Of a stretch of DNA of 64,000 bases, positions 49,601 through 61,600 are shown in pieces. The translations under genes were made by a program, and so were the position numbers. The DNA comes from Eutreptiella sp. 'Long Island Sound 2002' (Eukaryota; Euglenozoa; Euglenophyceae; Eutreptiales; Eutreptiaceae), in assembly GCA_964036045.1 (NCBI GenBank), contig CAXIWF010000153.1:23007-87006 (forward strand), given 5' to 3'. Within the stretch, counting starts at the first letter, position 1; each line of letters begins with the position of its first letter. The notes beneath the pieces were generated by a model that was not told the DNA's origin, made no database searches, and saw only the letters and a list, made by a program, of their open reading frames with translations.

Positions 49601-52600
49601 CGATGTGTTGCGATTTTGGGGTCTCTGCCTGGGGCATGTTTTGTTGTGTTGTTGCAGTCATTTGGGGCGTATGGCACTGGGGGCTTTGGGGGTTTTCGAG
49701 GGTCGCGAAGTTTTCCCCCGGCGAAATTGTCCCCGGGCGAAAATCCCCCCCCCCCCACCCCCCGCGCTGTAGGCGCCTCTTCCGCGCGCCGCCTGTGCGT
49801 TCTGTGCAGCCGCCAGTCAGACGTCGGGCAATGCGTCGAATGCCCAAGTGTTCAACGCGAGCCTCTACAACGCCATCATGAAGGTCAGCGCCGACGCCGT
49901 GGCCGTCGTGGGCAATCAGGCAGGAGCGGGTATGCCCCTCGTTCGGCCCAGGGCCGGGCCCGTGTCGCAGGGCGCGGACCGCGTCGGGCAGCGCACGCCC
50001 CCGCGTCCCCGGGCGTGGGCCGGGGCCATGCAGCGCACGGCTTGTGATGGCGTAAGGTCGCCTGTGGTCGCCCCGAAGGCGGTGGGCGCGGCGCCCCCTC
50101 CTCCGGGAGTCCGTTGCCGGAAGGGCATGGGGGAAGATTTGGGGGGGGGCTCATTTGAGCCGCCAAAAGGAGGGGCGGGGGGGGTCTGGGTAAGGGGCTC
50201 TCGTGACAGGCCAGTCCCAAGAGGCCAGTCTACGACCTGTGATGATGACTCACCAACTGCGCCGCGAAGCAGCCCGGCAGATTGTTTTTTCAAAAAAAAT
50301 TTCCCCCACGATACATCCCTCAAAATGATCAGAGCATCGCGGGGGATCATTTTGAGTCATATGTGTTGTGGTACCTCAGGACCCCCCCCCCCTGTCAGTC
50401 CTTTTGGGGGTCTTGGTCAGCCCGTTGGGGGTCCCCCTCACGGGAGCCCAGAAGGGGGGGGGGGAGGGGCTCGAACGACCCCCCCCCCCCCGCACACGCC
50501 AATTTCCCTCCACCCAAGGCCAGGCTGGCAGGCCACAGCGGCACAAGGCCATCGGACGGGGCGCCATGACCGTTGGCCACCGCGAAGCGCTGCTGCGGGA
50601 CGTGGCATGGCGTTGCAGTGGACGGGCCCAGGCTGTGCCACAGGCGCTGCGGTGATCGATGATACATCCGCAGCGCCAGTGCAGCGCCCTGCCATTGATT
50701 CGGGGGCCATATCCCACTGACGCCGGAGGTCCGACCCCAACCCAAACAAGACCCGTCTTCGATCAACACAAAAGACAGAGAGCTCCTCCGACTGACAGCC
50801 GCTGCAGTTGTGTGCAGCCGCCTGGGGGCATGGGCAGGGATGCATTCGAAGGGGGGGGGGTCCCCCTCCAGGGCGCCCAGCCTATGCGCAGCCACTGACG
50901 GCAATTGCCGGGCTCAACGGCATTTGTAACCGACAGTAACCGCCCCCAACCGCTTTGGCAACCTCCTCCAACCGCCTGCCCAACCGCTGCTGGGGCCGTC
51001 TCCGAGGCCCCTTCCCTTCTGATGCCTCCCTGGGGCATGGGGCATGGCAATGGGGGCCGCAACGAGGGCAACGGGCTGCCAACGGCCAACGCCGAACGAT
51101 TGGCCGGGGACCGCTCACCGGCCGATGGCTGCGCGCGTCGGGAGGCCGTCCAGGGCCCTGGCGAGGCCGTGACCCCTTTCCCCGATGGCGCAGAGCCCCT
51201 CCGGGCGTTGTGCCGCCTGGCCGGCCCTTTTGCCTTTGTCTTGGAGGGTCGGAGGGATGAGGCATACCCCCCCCCCCTCGGGACATGCCCTGTGCCGGTC
51301 GTGTCGGTGGGGGGGCCGTCTCCCCTGCGCATACCCCCCCCCCCCCAAAGCCCCTGCCCCTTGCGGACTTGACTGCTGCGCAGCTGCAACCCCCGCGTTC
51401 GGGTCGTGGTCGGATGCGGAGCTGGAGGACTCCATGAACAGTGCCATGCAACTCCTGAAGGAGCAGCTGGTGGACATGGAGGTGTGTGTGCCATCCTCAA
51501 TTCCTCAGGACGACCCCCCCCCCCCCCCGCCCCCCGTCTGCCGGACTGTCTTGGTGCCGGGCCGTACGCATGCAGACGAGGCCGGCCCCAAAGCGGTGGG
51601 TTCTCGGTCGGACAACGCCTTTCGACAGTGCCTTTTCCTCACACCAGTTTGCATTGTCTTCTCTTTGAAGGTATGTGCCTCACGGGGAGGGGGCTTACCT
51701 GTGAGGCCTGACCCCCCCCCCCCCCGCCCTCTGGACCCCCCAACCCATACAAGTTAGCACCCGGTCAGAACTGGCAACTTGGGCGCCAACGGCGCCCGGA
51801 AATTTTTTTTGAGCCCTCAGAATTTGCGACACACTTGATTTCCCCCACTGGTTTACATTCAAAATACTCACAATGAGTTAGGGAATGCCGTGCCATGTGT
51901 GTTCTTCTGCTGGCCGGGATGCCTTTGCTGATTCACAGGTACATCTGTTGGAATACTGTGCTGTTTTTCATTTGTTGTGAGTGGTAAAACCAATTATTTG
52001 TTGTAAGTGGTGAAACCAAATTTCACCCCCACTTGTGTATGTTCAAATGCTCAGAATGAAACGGGAAGTTCAAAAGTGCCCCCAAAATGGAGAAAAATTT
52101 TCGGACCCCCCCCCCCCCTCTGGACGCCCACGCCGCGAGGGGTGGGGTCTAGAACTGAACTGCAGACCCCCCTGTGATGTGCCTTTGAGTGGGTGCAATG
52201 GGGTAGCTCTCAGGGGGCGGAGTTAAACAGGGTATCTCCGTCAAAAGGTGCACCTACACTTTCGCATAGCTCACCTTAATGAGGTTTTACTCTGCCCCAC
52301 GGGTCCACCCCCCTCCCCCCCCAAGTGACGAGCCTGTTTGGCACCCCCCCTCTTCCCCAGTGACCAGCGCGAGTGCCCCAAGGCGGCTCGGCACTGGCAT
52401 GGCCTGGGGTATGGCCACAGTGAACTGCCGGTGGTGCAGGGGATGGTCTGCTCCGGGCCAAGAAGGCGGGATGGCAGCTGCTGTTACCGCTGTGCACGCC
52501 CAGTGAAATCAAGACCGCACCGCTGTGTGCGCTCCTGTAGAGCTGCGGGGCACACCGCCGTGGCAGAGTGCCTGCACTCCGCACTGAAGACATTGCCGTG

Positions 52601-55600
52601 TCCATGCGTAACGTTTTTGTGCCACCGATGGAGGAACGGAAACGGTGCGCCAGCACAGCGACTTGGCGGACCTTCGTGAGTGCCGAGAAGTCGATTGGCG
52701 CCACTGTTTTTGAACGAAATGCTTCGACTTGCTTTCACACAAGTCGTACTTCTATGTCCTCCCGTGAGTACCAGCGAAGCCTATGCCAAGGCAGCCTCAG
52801 CCAAATAGACGCCGGCGTGAAACTCACTCTTGAGCGTCTATTCCATCACAAAGGTCTGCATTTCGCCGCCAAAGTGCGGCCTCATCAGCCCAAGATTCAA
52901 CTGAGCAGAACAGCGGATCCAATATGGACACTCAGGTTCCAATGAGGCAGAAGCCACCAAGACAGGGCAAATGCAACGGAAAAAATGGACAGTCAGGTGA
53001 GCAGCAACATCTGAGGGTCCCCCCCCCCCCCATCCACCCGCTCCTGGCGTGCTGGACAGCAGGGCGGGCCATTCTAGAGTCCCGCGGGGCCGGCTGGGGC
53101 TGATGGATCCCACCCACGCCTGTGAGTTGCGCGGGTGCACCCCCCATGTCCGTCCCATGTTCGGCCGGTGGAGAGCGTCGGCTGAGACTCGGTTCCTGCC
53201 ATCCTCGTCCTCTGGTGGCCTGCACTGGATGGACCTCGGCATTTTCTGATCCAGGTTGCCACCCGTTGGTGCTCGGTGCGAGCAGTGACCTTTGACCAGG
53301 CAGTGGAAGGGTGTTTGTGGCGGTTAGAAAGGCGGTTGACAAGATGGTTTGAGGTGTGGGTGGAGGGGCCCATCATGATACCCAATGTTTGAGAATCTGC
53401 CCCCTGCCGGCCCCTGGGAACCGGCCGGCTGGCGGGTGCAGCATCATTCCGTGCCACACCGCACAGAAAGCGATGAGGGCCGTGACGGCATGTGCAGCTG
53501 GAAATGCAGGTTCAGGGCCGGCCGCGCGTACTTTACTGCCCGGGGCCCGTACTGTGGTGGGTACTGCAACACCGTCGTCCCACCGCACTGCTGCCGCAGC
53601 ACTGTCACCGTGTGGCCACACCCGTGTGGCAACATGGCTGTGGTACCACTGCTCGGGGGTCACGGGTCCAAGCATGTGCAGCCGCAGCATGCCGCAGCAT
53701 GCCGCGGCATCCAATTTTTTGAGTTCATGTGTCTGTCTGCCTGCTCCTGCTCTGCTTGCACGGGAGACATTCTGCCTGCCCCATGTCTCCCCAGTTTGTT
53801 TTTATTTGTCTTGTCATGAGTCAGTCATCTGCACCAACAACATGCAGTCAACAGTCAACACCGAGCACACCACTTTCCCGATCAGATGGGAAAATTCTGC
53901 TGGGGAATGGGAACGTCAACCTGGCACACATGCACGCAAGGCTGCACTACAGCCCCCACCCATTTGTGTGGAGGCACCACCACAGCCAACCCCCACGATC
54001 ATTGTCAACGTCCCACGGCCAGAACCAGCTGAACCTGAGTGCAGCCAAAAAAGACGATTTCCCTACGTTGAGTAGCATTGCTGTTTTCTTTGTCCGACGA
54101 CCACGCTCTGCTTGCCATGTGGAGCGAACGTTCAGTTTGATGGGCCACATCCAGACAAAGGACCGTTTGCATATGGGCAACAACAGTTTGCGCCATTTGG
54201 CTATGATGTATGTCAACAAACCCAGTCTGCGGGGGCGTGGCGGTGGCGGTGATTGTGTTGCTGTAAGACTGTTGTGGTGGTTTGGTGTGGGGTGCGCGCG
54301 GACACTGTCGCGGTGCCGAGAGCAACCGCTCGCCTGTGCTCTGTTGCCCAACACCCCCTCCCTGCCCCTCCCACCCTCTCCCTTGCCACCACTTCTGATG
54401 CCACTCCCCGGGAAGCGCGGCCCGCATGCTGCACAGAGCGTGGCCAACGGGATCATCCGCCCCATCCTGACGTCCGCCACCAAGTACATCGAGAAGCTCA
54501 TCCTCAAGATGCACAAAGAGGACTTCAACAAACCCGACCTCAACCGCACAAGTGCATACGTTTCGGACGTGGAGAACAGACTGCAGGCCATCAAGCACAA
54601 GGTACGCCCCAGCGCATCGCCCTCAATGGAGGCCGGACGGACAGTCCAGTGGTGAGAGGCGTAAGATGGGCGTCTGGCCACGGGTTCGACAACCGGCCTT
54701 CCCCACGAAACACACGGAGGAGGGCCTGAGAAGGGTCGTGTCTGAGCCCGGAGGGGCCACGCAACCCCACTAATTGAGCAGGTAGTGGTTCGTGGCCTAC
54801 GGCTAGCGGAACATTCGGACCGGGTTGGATTCCGGCTACCGGCAAATCACCCTCCACTTCTGGAGTACATCCACCCCTGCCTCCGTGCAGCGTGCTACAG
54901 GGACGGCAGGCACGAGGATCCCCCATCGTCGTCCATTGCCCCGCTCATCACAACTGTTGCATCCACCAGGGCAGTGCAGGCGGATGCGGGAGGGGGGGGA
55001 CTAATGCCGTATGGATCCTTCATGTCTTGACCGCCACAACCCGCCGCCACGGAGAAGCAGAAATGGTGGGGTCAAGACAGCGGCGTGGCGGACCTTCCGG
55101 GGAAGATCGACACTGCATCGTGCGGTGAAGAATAAACGGGTGACTGTCCAGGGCCCCGTGAAGAAGCCACCGATGGACGATATGTCACACAGGGGGACTG
55201 GGGGGGGGCGAGACATTCCGGTGCTGGGGCCACGTGTGGCAGTGATTGGGGTCAAGAGGCGTGCAGGCGCGGGGCGAATGAGGAAGGGACGGGTTGGGTC
55301 ACGTCTGCAAGGGATGGCGGGAGGGTGAGGGGGCCGGGGGAAGGAGGTGCGGCAGCGGATGGGTGGTACCCCCCCCCCCAGCGCGCACGAGTCAGTGCTG
55401 GAGTCGGCAAACCCCCGCATGGACTGGGAGTGTGTGGACGGCCGACCCCCGGAGTAGTCAAACAGGACAAGTCATCCGGGGGCTCCGTTGACACAACCAA
55501 AACACGTTCGGACCCACAGAGGGTCAGAATGGGCAGTGGCGAGAGGCCAATAGGCGCCGCCAAAGGCAAACAATCAGATACCGAGGCCTTGTGCCAACCC

Positions 55601-58600
55601 CCCTCCTCCCACACACACGACCCGTGCGCCCCTCCGGCAGTAGTGCCGCCCTCCATTGCCCCCGTCCAGCCCCCCCCTCCGCCTCTCCGCAGGTGCTGTA
55701 CCTCTTCGATGCGAACACCCCCCCGTACGAGACCAACTGCCGCCAGCTCGCGAGCCGTGTCATGTCCTTCTTCGTGCGCCACGCCGCCCTGCATCAGCCG
55801 ATGAGCGAGGAAGGCAAGATGAAGCTCAGCACCGACATCGCGCAGGTCCTTGCCCCCCCCCCCCCCCCCGCCTCAGGACCCCCTTTGGCCATGCACAAGT
55901 GCCCCCGCCCCCTCGCCCCCTCTCGGGCCTCTCTCGGACGGTGATGGGCCGCAGCGCCGCCGGTGCGGCAGCCCCTTCGCGACCGGACCCCCCCGGTCCG
56001 GCCCCCTAAGTCCCCCGCGGTACACACCACCGCAGACCCGAGGGGCGTGGGGTCGGGGGATTGGGGGGGGGGAATGCCCGGCTCCGGTCGTCGCTCGGCG
56101 ACCCGCTGCTCTGGGGACGTGGGTACAGCAGAGCGCCCGGGACACCGCACGTCGCCGCCGCCCCACCGCAGGTCTGTCGGTGACCCACTGCGAAGGAACA
56201 CCGGGGCACTGCCCGCGGCCGACCGGCCCCGGCGGGCGTTGGTGGGCCGCTCCCGCGCCGCGTGTGCCGCTTCACGTGCGGACGCCTGCTCGCGCTCCGA
56301 GCCACGGGCCGTCTTGTCGTCGGGGGGGCCTTCAGCGGATGGGGAAGCGGAGGGATGCGGCGCGCCTGGGCGGGCGTGCGGGGCCTCCGGTGATGTGGCC
56401 GCGACCGCCGTCGCCTGCGCACCAGACCTGCCACTAGCGTCTGGCAGGGAAACCGATTCTCAGTAGGAATCGGCCCCGCACCAAAGGCCGCTCAGTAATA
56501 CCCGCCCCCCCCCCCCCCCGCACCACCAGAACTCAGTAGGAACGTGCTGCGTCCAGCGTGTGGCTCAGTAGGACCCTGCTCCATCTGATCACGTCTAAGC
56601 TGGCAGACGCTGGTGGCAGGTCTGGTGCGCACAGGAGTCCAGCCCCACGAGTCCTGGCGACGTATACTCTCCTGAGCACCCCCTGCCCCCCCCCGTCGCA
56701 CGCACACACGCAAACGCCCTCTGTGCAGTGGCGCACCGCAGACATGGCACAAGGCACCGGGGGGCCTGCAAAGTACCTCTGCGACACCCCCGGCGGGTGT
56801 GGGGGTTTGGGGCCTGGGGGAATGCACTACCCCGTCCCACGCCTCGACCGACCGATCTCGATGACGCATGCGAGGCATGATGTCCATGACGCATGCGACC
56901 AGGACGGCGCACGCGCATCGTCCTGGTCACCGCGACAGCGTCGCCATTCCCCGCCCACTGGAGGTCCCTCTCAGGGGCCGTGCCCTCAAAGGGCACCGCA
57001 GATGAACCCGGGTGGTGATGCCGCGTGTGTGGCCCGCAGTCCCCTCCTCTGAGGGTCCCGACCAGTGACAAAAGGAAAAGGGCCGTTGCCCCGGTATCTT
57101 GCAGCATTGGACCGCGCAAGGCCCTCCGTTGGGCGCTCTGCCGGGGCAAAGAGGGTGCGTCCGGCCAGTCTCCGGAACGGCAGTGTGCAGTGCCTCTCGT
57201 GCCGCCGGGTTTGCCCAGTGACGCCTCTCCCACGCGGTGCACAGGTGCAGTTTGCCGTGGGGACCATCTGCAATACTGAGAAGCTTGGCGCCCCCTTCAA
57301 AGAGCTGAGGGCGTTCCGGTCCCTCATATTCATGGACACGGCACAGATCCCCCACTGGTATGCCCAGGCCGTGCCCATGACGTTCCATGAGTCGTGGTAC
57401 ACGGGACTTTGCATCGGCCCGGGGCCACAGAGAGTCCGAGGGGCGGATCCGTTCTGCACAGGGGCAGGGGGCAATGGGTACACACGACTGAAAAGGACAC
57501 GTGCATTTACAAGTTTTGGCGAGGGATGTACGCACAGCCCCTCACACAGTGACACGCACAGCCCCTCACACAGTGACACGCACAGCCCCTCACACAGTGA
57601 CACGCACAGCCCCTCACACAGTGACACGCACAGCCCCTCACACAGTGACACGCACAGCCCCTCACACACTGTTACACACAGCCCCTCACACACTGTTACA
57701 CACAGGCCCTCACACACTGTTACACACAGGCCCTCACACACTGTTACACACAGCCCCTCACACACTGTTACACACAGGCCCTCACACACTGTTACACACA
57801 GCCCCTCACACACTGTTACACACAGGCCCTCACACACTGTTACACACAGGCCCTCACACACTGTTACACACAGCCCCTCACACAGTGACACGCACAGCCC
57901 CTCACACACTGTTACACACAGGCCCTCACACACTGTTACACACAGGCCCTCACACACTGTTACACACAGGCCCTCACACACTGTTACACACAGGCCCTCA
58001 CACACTGTTACACACAGGCCCTCACACACTGTTACACACAGCCCCTCACACACTGTTACACATAGCCCCTCACACACTGTTACACACAGCCCCTCGCACA
58101 CTGTTACACACAGGCCCTCACACACTGTTACACACAGGCCCTCACACACTGTTACACACAGCCCCTCACACACTGTTACACACAGCCCCTCACACACTGT
58201 TACACACAGGCCCTCACACACTGTTACACACAGGCCCTCACACACTGTTACACACAGGCCCTCACACACTGTTACACACAGGCCCTCACACACTGTTACA
58301 CACAGCCCCTCACACAGTGACACGCACAGCCCCTCACACACTGTTACACACAGGCCCTCACACACTGTTACACACAGGCCCTCACACACTGTTACACACA
58401 GGCCCTCACGCACCGTTACACACAGCCCCTCACACACTGTTACACACAGGCCCTCACACACTGTTACACACAGGCCCTCACACACTGTTACACACAGGCC
58501 CTCACACACTGTTACACACAGGCCCTCACACACTGTTACACACAGCCCCTCACACACTGTTACACACAGGCCCTCACACACTGTTACACACAGCCCCTCA

Positions 58601-61600
58601 CACACTGTTACACACAGCCCCTCACACAGTGATACACACAGCCCCTCACACACTGTTACACACAGCCCCTCACACAGTGATACACACAGCCCCTCACACA
58701 CTGTTACACACAGCCCCTCACACAGTGATACGCACAGCCCCTCGCACACCGTGACACACAGCCCCTCACACACACACACACCGCTCCGACCCCCGAAACG
58801 CACCCGCGACACCCCCCCTCCTGCTCTGCAGTATGGAGGTGCGGAATGCCATCGTCCATCCCCTGAACATCTTACATCATTTATTTGGAAGGTGTGCCCC
58901 CTGCGACGCAGTGCGACGCCCTCCGGTCCCGCCTGTGCTCCGGCCCCTCCCGCGATGGTGCCACACAGCCCGGGCCTCCTTCGGCCGGGAGCCGGGGCAC
59001 TGGGCTGCAGGGCCTGAGACTGCGATGGCACGCACCCTCAGAACAGCCACTGCTCAGCACCGACCAGTCGGTCTCGAAGGATCAGCCAAGCCGCCCGTCT
59101 CCGAGGGTATTGGCGTGGGGACGAAGGCACTGCCGGAAGGCGCAGGGCGGCGAGGCTTAGCACTGGGCGGTCCCACAGCCCCAGAGGGACAGGGACGGTG
59201 CGGTGCCGTAGGGGGGGCAACTGGGGACGACTGCAGGTCGGTCTTGGGAAACTCCCGATTCTGCTGCGGCGCGGCGGCGCTTTGGCAGCAAACCCCCACG
59301 CCTCACGCCCCGGGCCCCTCCACGACCCCTCGGCTCCCGGTCCCGGGGCACGGGATCTGCCGCATCCCCCGAGTGCCTGAGGGCACTACCGCTGATGTAG
59401 AGCGCAGGATCTCCGAGTGCCTGTGACATAATACCGATGGGCGGTGCACGGGCCCCCCAACGCCCAATGACGGTCGGTGGCTGCGCAACATCGACAAGGG
59501 CCACACGGACGGTGTGGCAGACCGTCCTACGACACAACCGACCCACAACAGACCGCAGAGCCCCCCCCCTCCCGGTCAGCACACTGCCACGGGATGGTCG
59601 CGTTGCGTCCTCCCCATCCGCCACAGGCAACCGGGACCATCCCCTGGGGGCCAGTACGGGGCAGCCCGCACTCACCGCCCGGGGGCAGTAGCTGCACCCC
59701 GTCGTGCTCCCATGGCATTGGCATCCGAGGGCGACTTTCTGAAGTGGATTGTGACGCTCACGGAGTGCGGGGGGGCTGGGACGAGTGGTGTATGGTCTAT
59801 GGCCCCACGTGCAATGCCTTCGGAATGCGCGTACGCCGCCCGCACTACCCGGTGGCCGATCCGGATGTGGGTGTGCACGGCAGAAGATTGGCTTCCTTTT
59901 GGGGGGGGAGGGGGGGGCGTGTCGTTCGAGCCCCTTGGAGGAGGGTGGGGGGGTCTGAAAGGGGGCGATCGTGACAGGCCAGTCCGACGAGGCCAGGCCA
60001 AACACGAGTGACGGTTCACCACCGGGCGGCCCGGAAGATGTCCCCCCCGATCCAAATGATCAGCGCAGGTGATCAGTTTGGGCCATGTGTACTGGGATAC
60101 CTCAGGACCCCCCCCCCCCTCCCCCAAACCTGCCCCGTCAGCACATCACCGAAGCCCTGAAGGCGGGGGGGGGGTCTGCAACAGGGGCTCGAATGACCCC
60201 CCCACCCCCCTCGAGCGCAAGCCAACCCCCCCCCACCATCCCAATCTGTTCTTGGTGCCGCCTGGTTGTCCCCCTGCCCCCTTGCCCAGTAGCCCCCAGA
60301 CCATGGGTCCGACTGTCTTACTTCGGGTGGAGGCAAGAGAGGCCTTTCCCTCTCCCTCTCCCTCTCCCTCTCCCTCTCCCTCTCCCTGCCCCTTTCCGTC
60401 GCCCTCTCCCTGTCCCTCTCCCTCTCCCTCTCCCTGTCCCTCTCCCTCTCCCTCTCCCTCTCCCTCTCCCTCTCCCTGTCCCTCTCCCTCTCCCTCTCCC
60501 TGTCCCTCTCCCTCTCCCTCTCCCTCTCCCTCTCCCTCTCCCTGTCCCTGCCCCTCTCCGTCGCCCTCTCCCTGTCCCTCTCCCTGTCCCTGTCCCTCTC
60601 CCTTCCCTCTCCCTCTCCCTCTCCCTCTCCCCATTGGGAGCATGGGGATTTCAAAGCGCACCCGAAAGGCGGATTGTTCAGTTTTCCGCCGGTTAGCCCC
60701 CTCCCGCATACAGCGCCAAGGCGAAATACCTGCACAATGCTGCCACCACTGCCATGCTGCCATGCTGCCACGGCCTCGACTGCTGGTGCATCACGCGGTT
60801 GTGTGCAGGGCGGCCACCCCCAAGCTACTGCCCCTGCCTCACGCGCACTGGGGCAAGTCCCTTGAGGAATACAGTGAGGAGCTGGACCTGCTCACGGATC
60901 CGGCCCTGGAAGGCACGCAACAGCAGTACGACCCCTTCTATGATGTGTGGCAGACCATGTCCACCCTTGTGGCGTCCTATGAGAATGCTCGTGAGGTGTG
61001 CAGAGGGAGGGCGGAGGCCATGCCCAGCCCGGCTGACTGCAGTTCGAAGCAGTCTGGACGGCTTGGGGCGATCGAAGGGGCCGAATGAGACGCCCCCCCC
61101 CCCCCCCCCACCTATTTGATCGATTGGTGCCCAGGGCCCTTCACATGGAGGGGGCGATCGTGGGAGCAAGTGTCACGTGTGGCATGAAAAAGAAAACAAT
61201 CATATGTATCTTTTCTGAGTCTCAACGCCGGGAGAAATTTTTTGAGTGTGAGCGCGGGTGTACTCAAAACATTATTATGGTTCTTACCATTACTTACCTT
61301 ACTAGACCTAGACATGGACGCCGTGCAAAGTCCTCCTGTCCTCCCTCCTCCTCCTCCTCCTCCTCCTCCTCCTCCTCCTCCTCCTCCTCCTCCTCCTCCT
61401 CCTCCTCCTCCTCCTCCTCCTCACCTTTGTATGAAGGCCTTTTTGCAATTTCCGTGGGCCCAAAAGGTCTCAAAACAGGCTCAAAATAATCTTATTTCAC
61501 CTGTGTCTGCATCGCAGATGCTGGAGGATCAAAATTGGAAAAACACATTTTTCACCCATTTTTCACCCATTTTTGGTCCCAGGTTGGCCCCTTTCGAAGG

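Noticed and set aside
52568-52945. 125-codon frame in intron 17 as part of the hAT transposase
   Set aside because: No BED zinc finger or DDE-type motif could be recognised and the frame does not connect to the C-terminal relic.
56986-59031. 681-codon frame on - and 650- and 417-codon frames on +
   Set aside because: They are produced by the 24-bp tandem array, whose length is a multiple of three; they overlap real COG5 exons 20 and 21 and have no domain.
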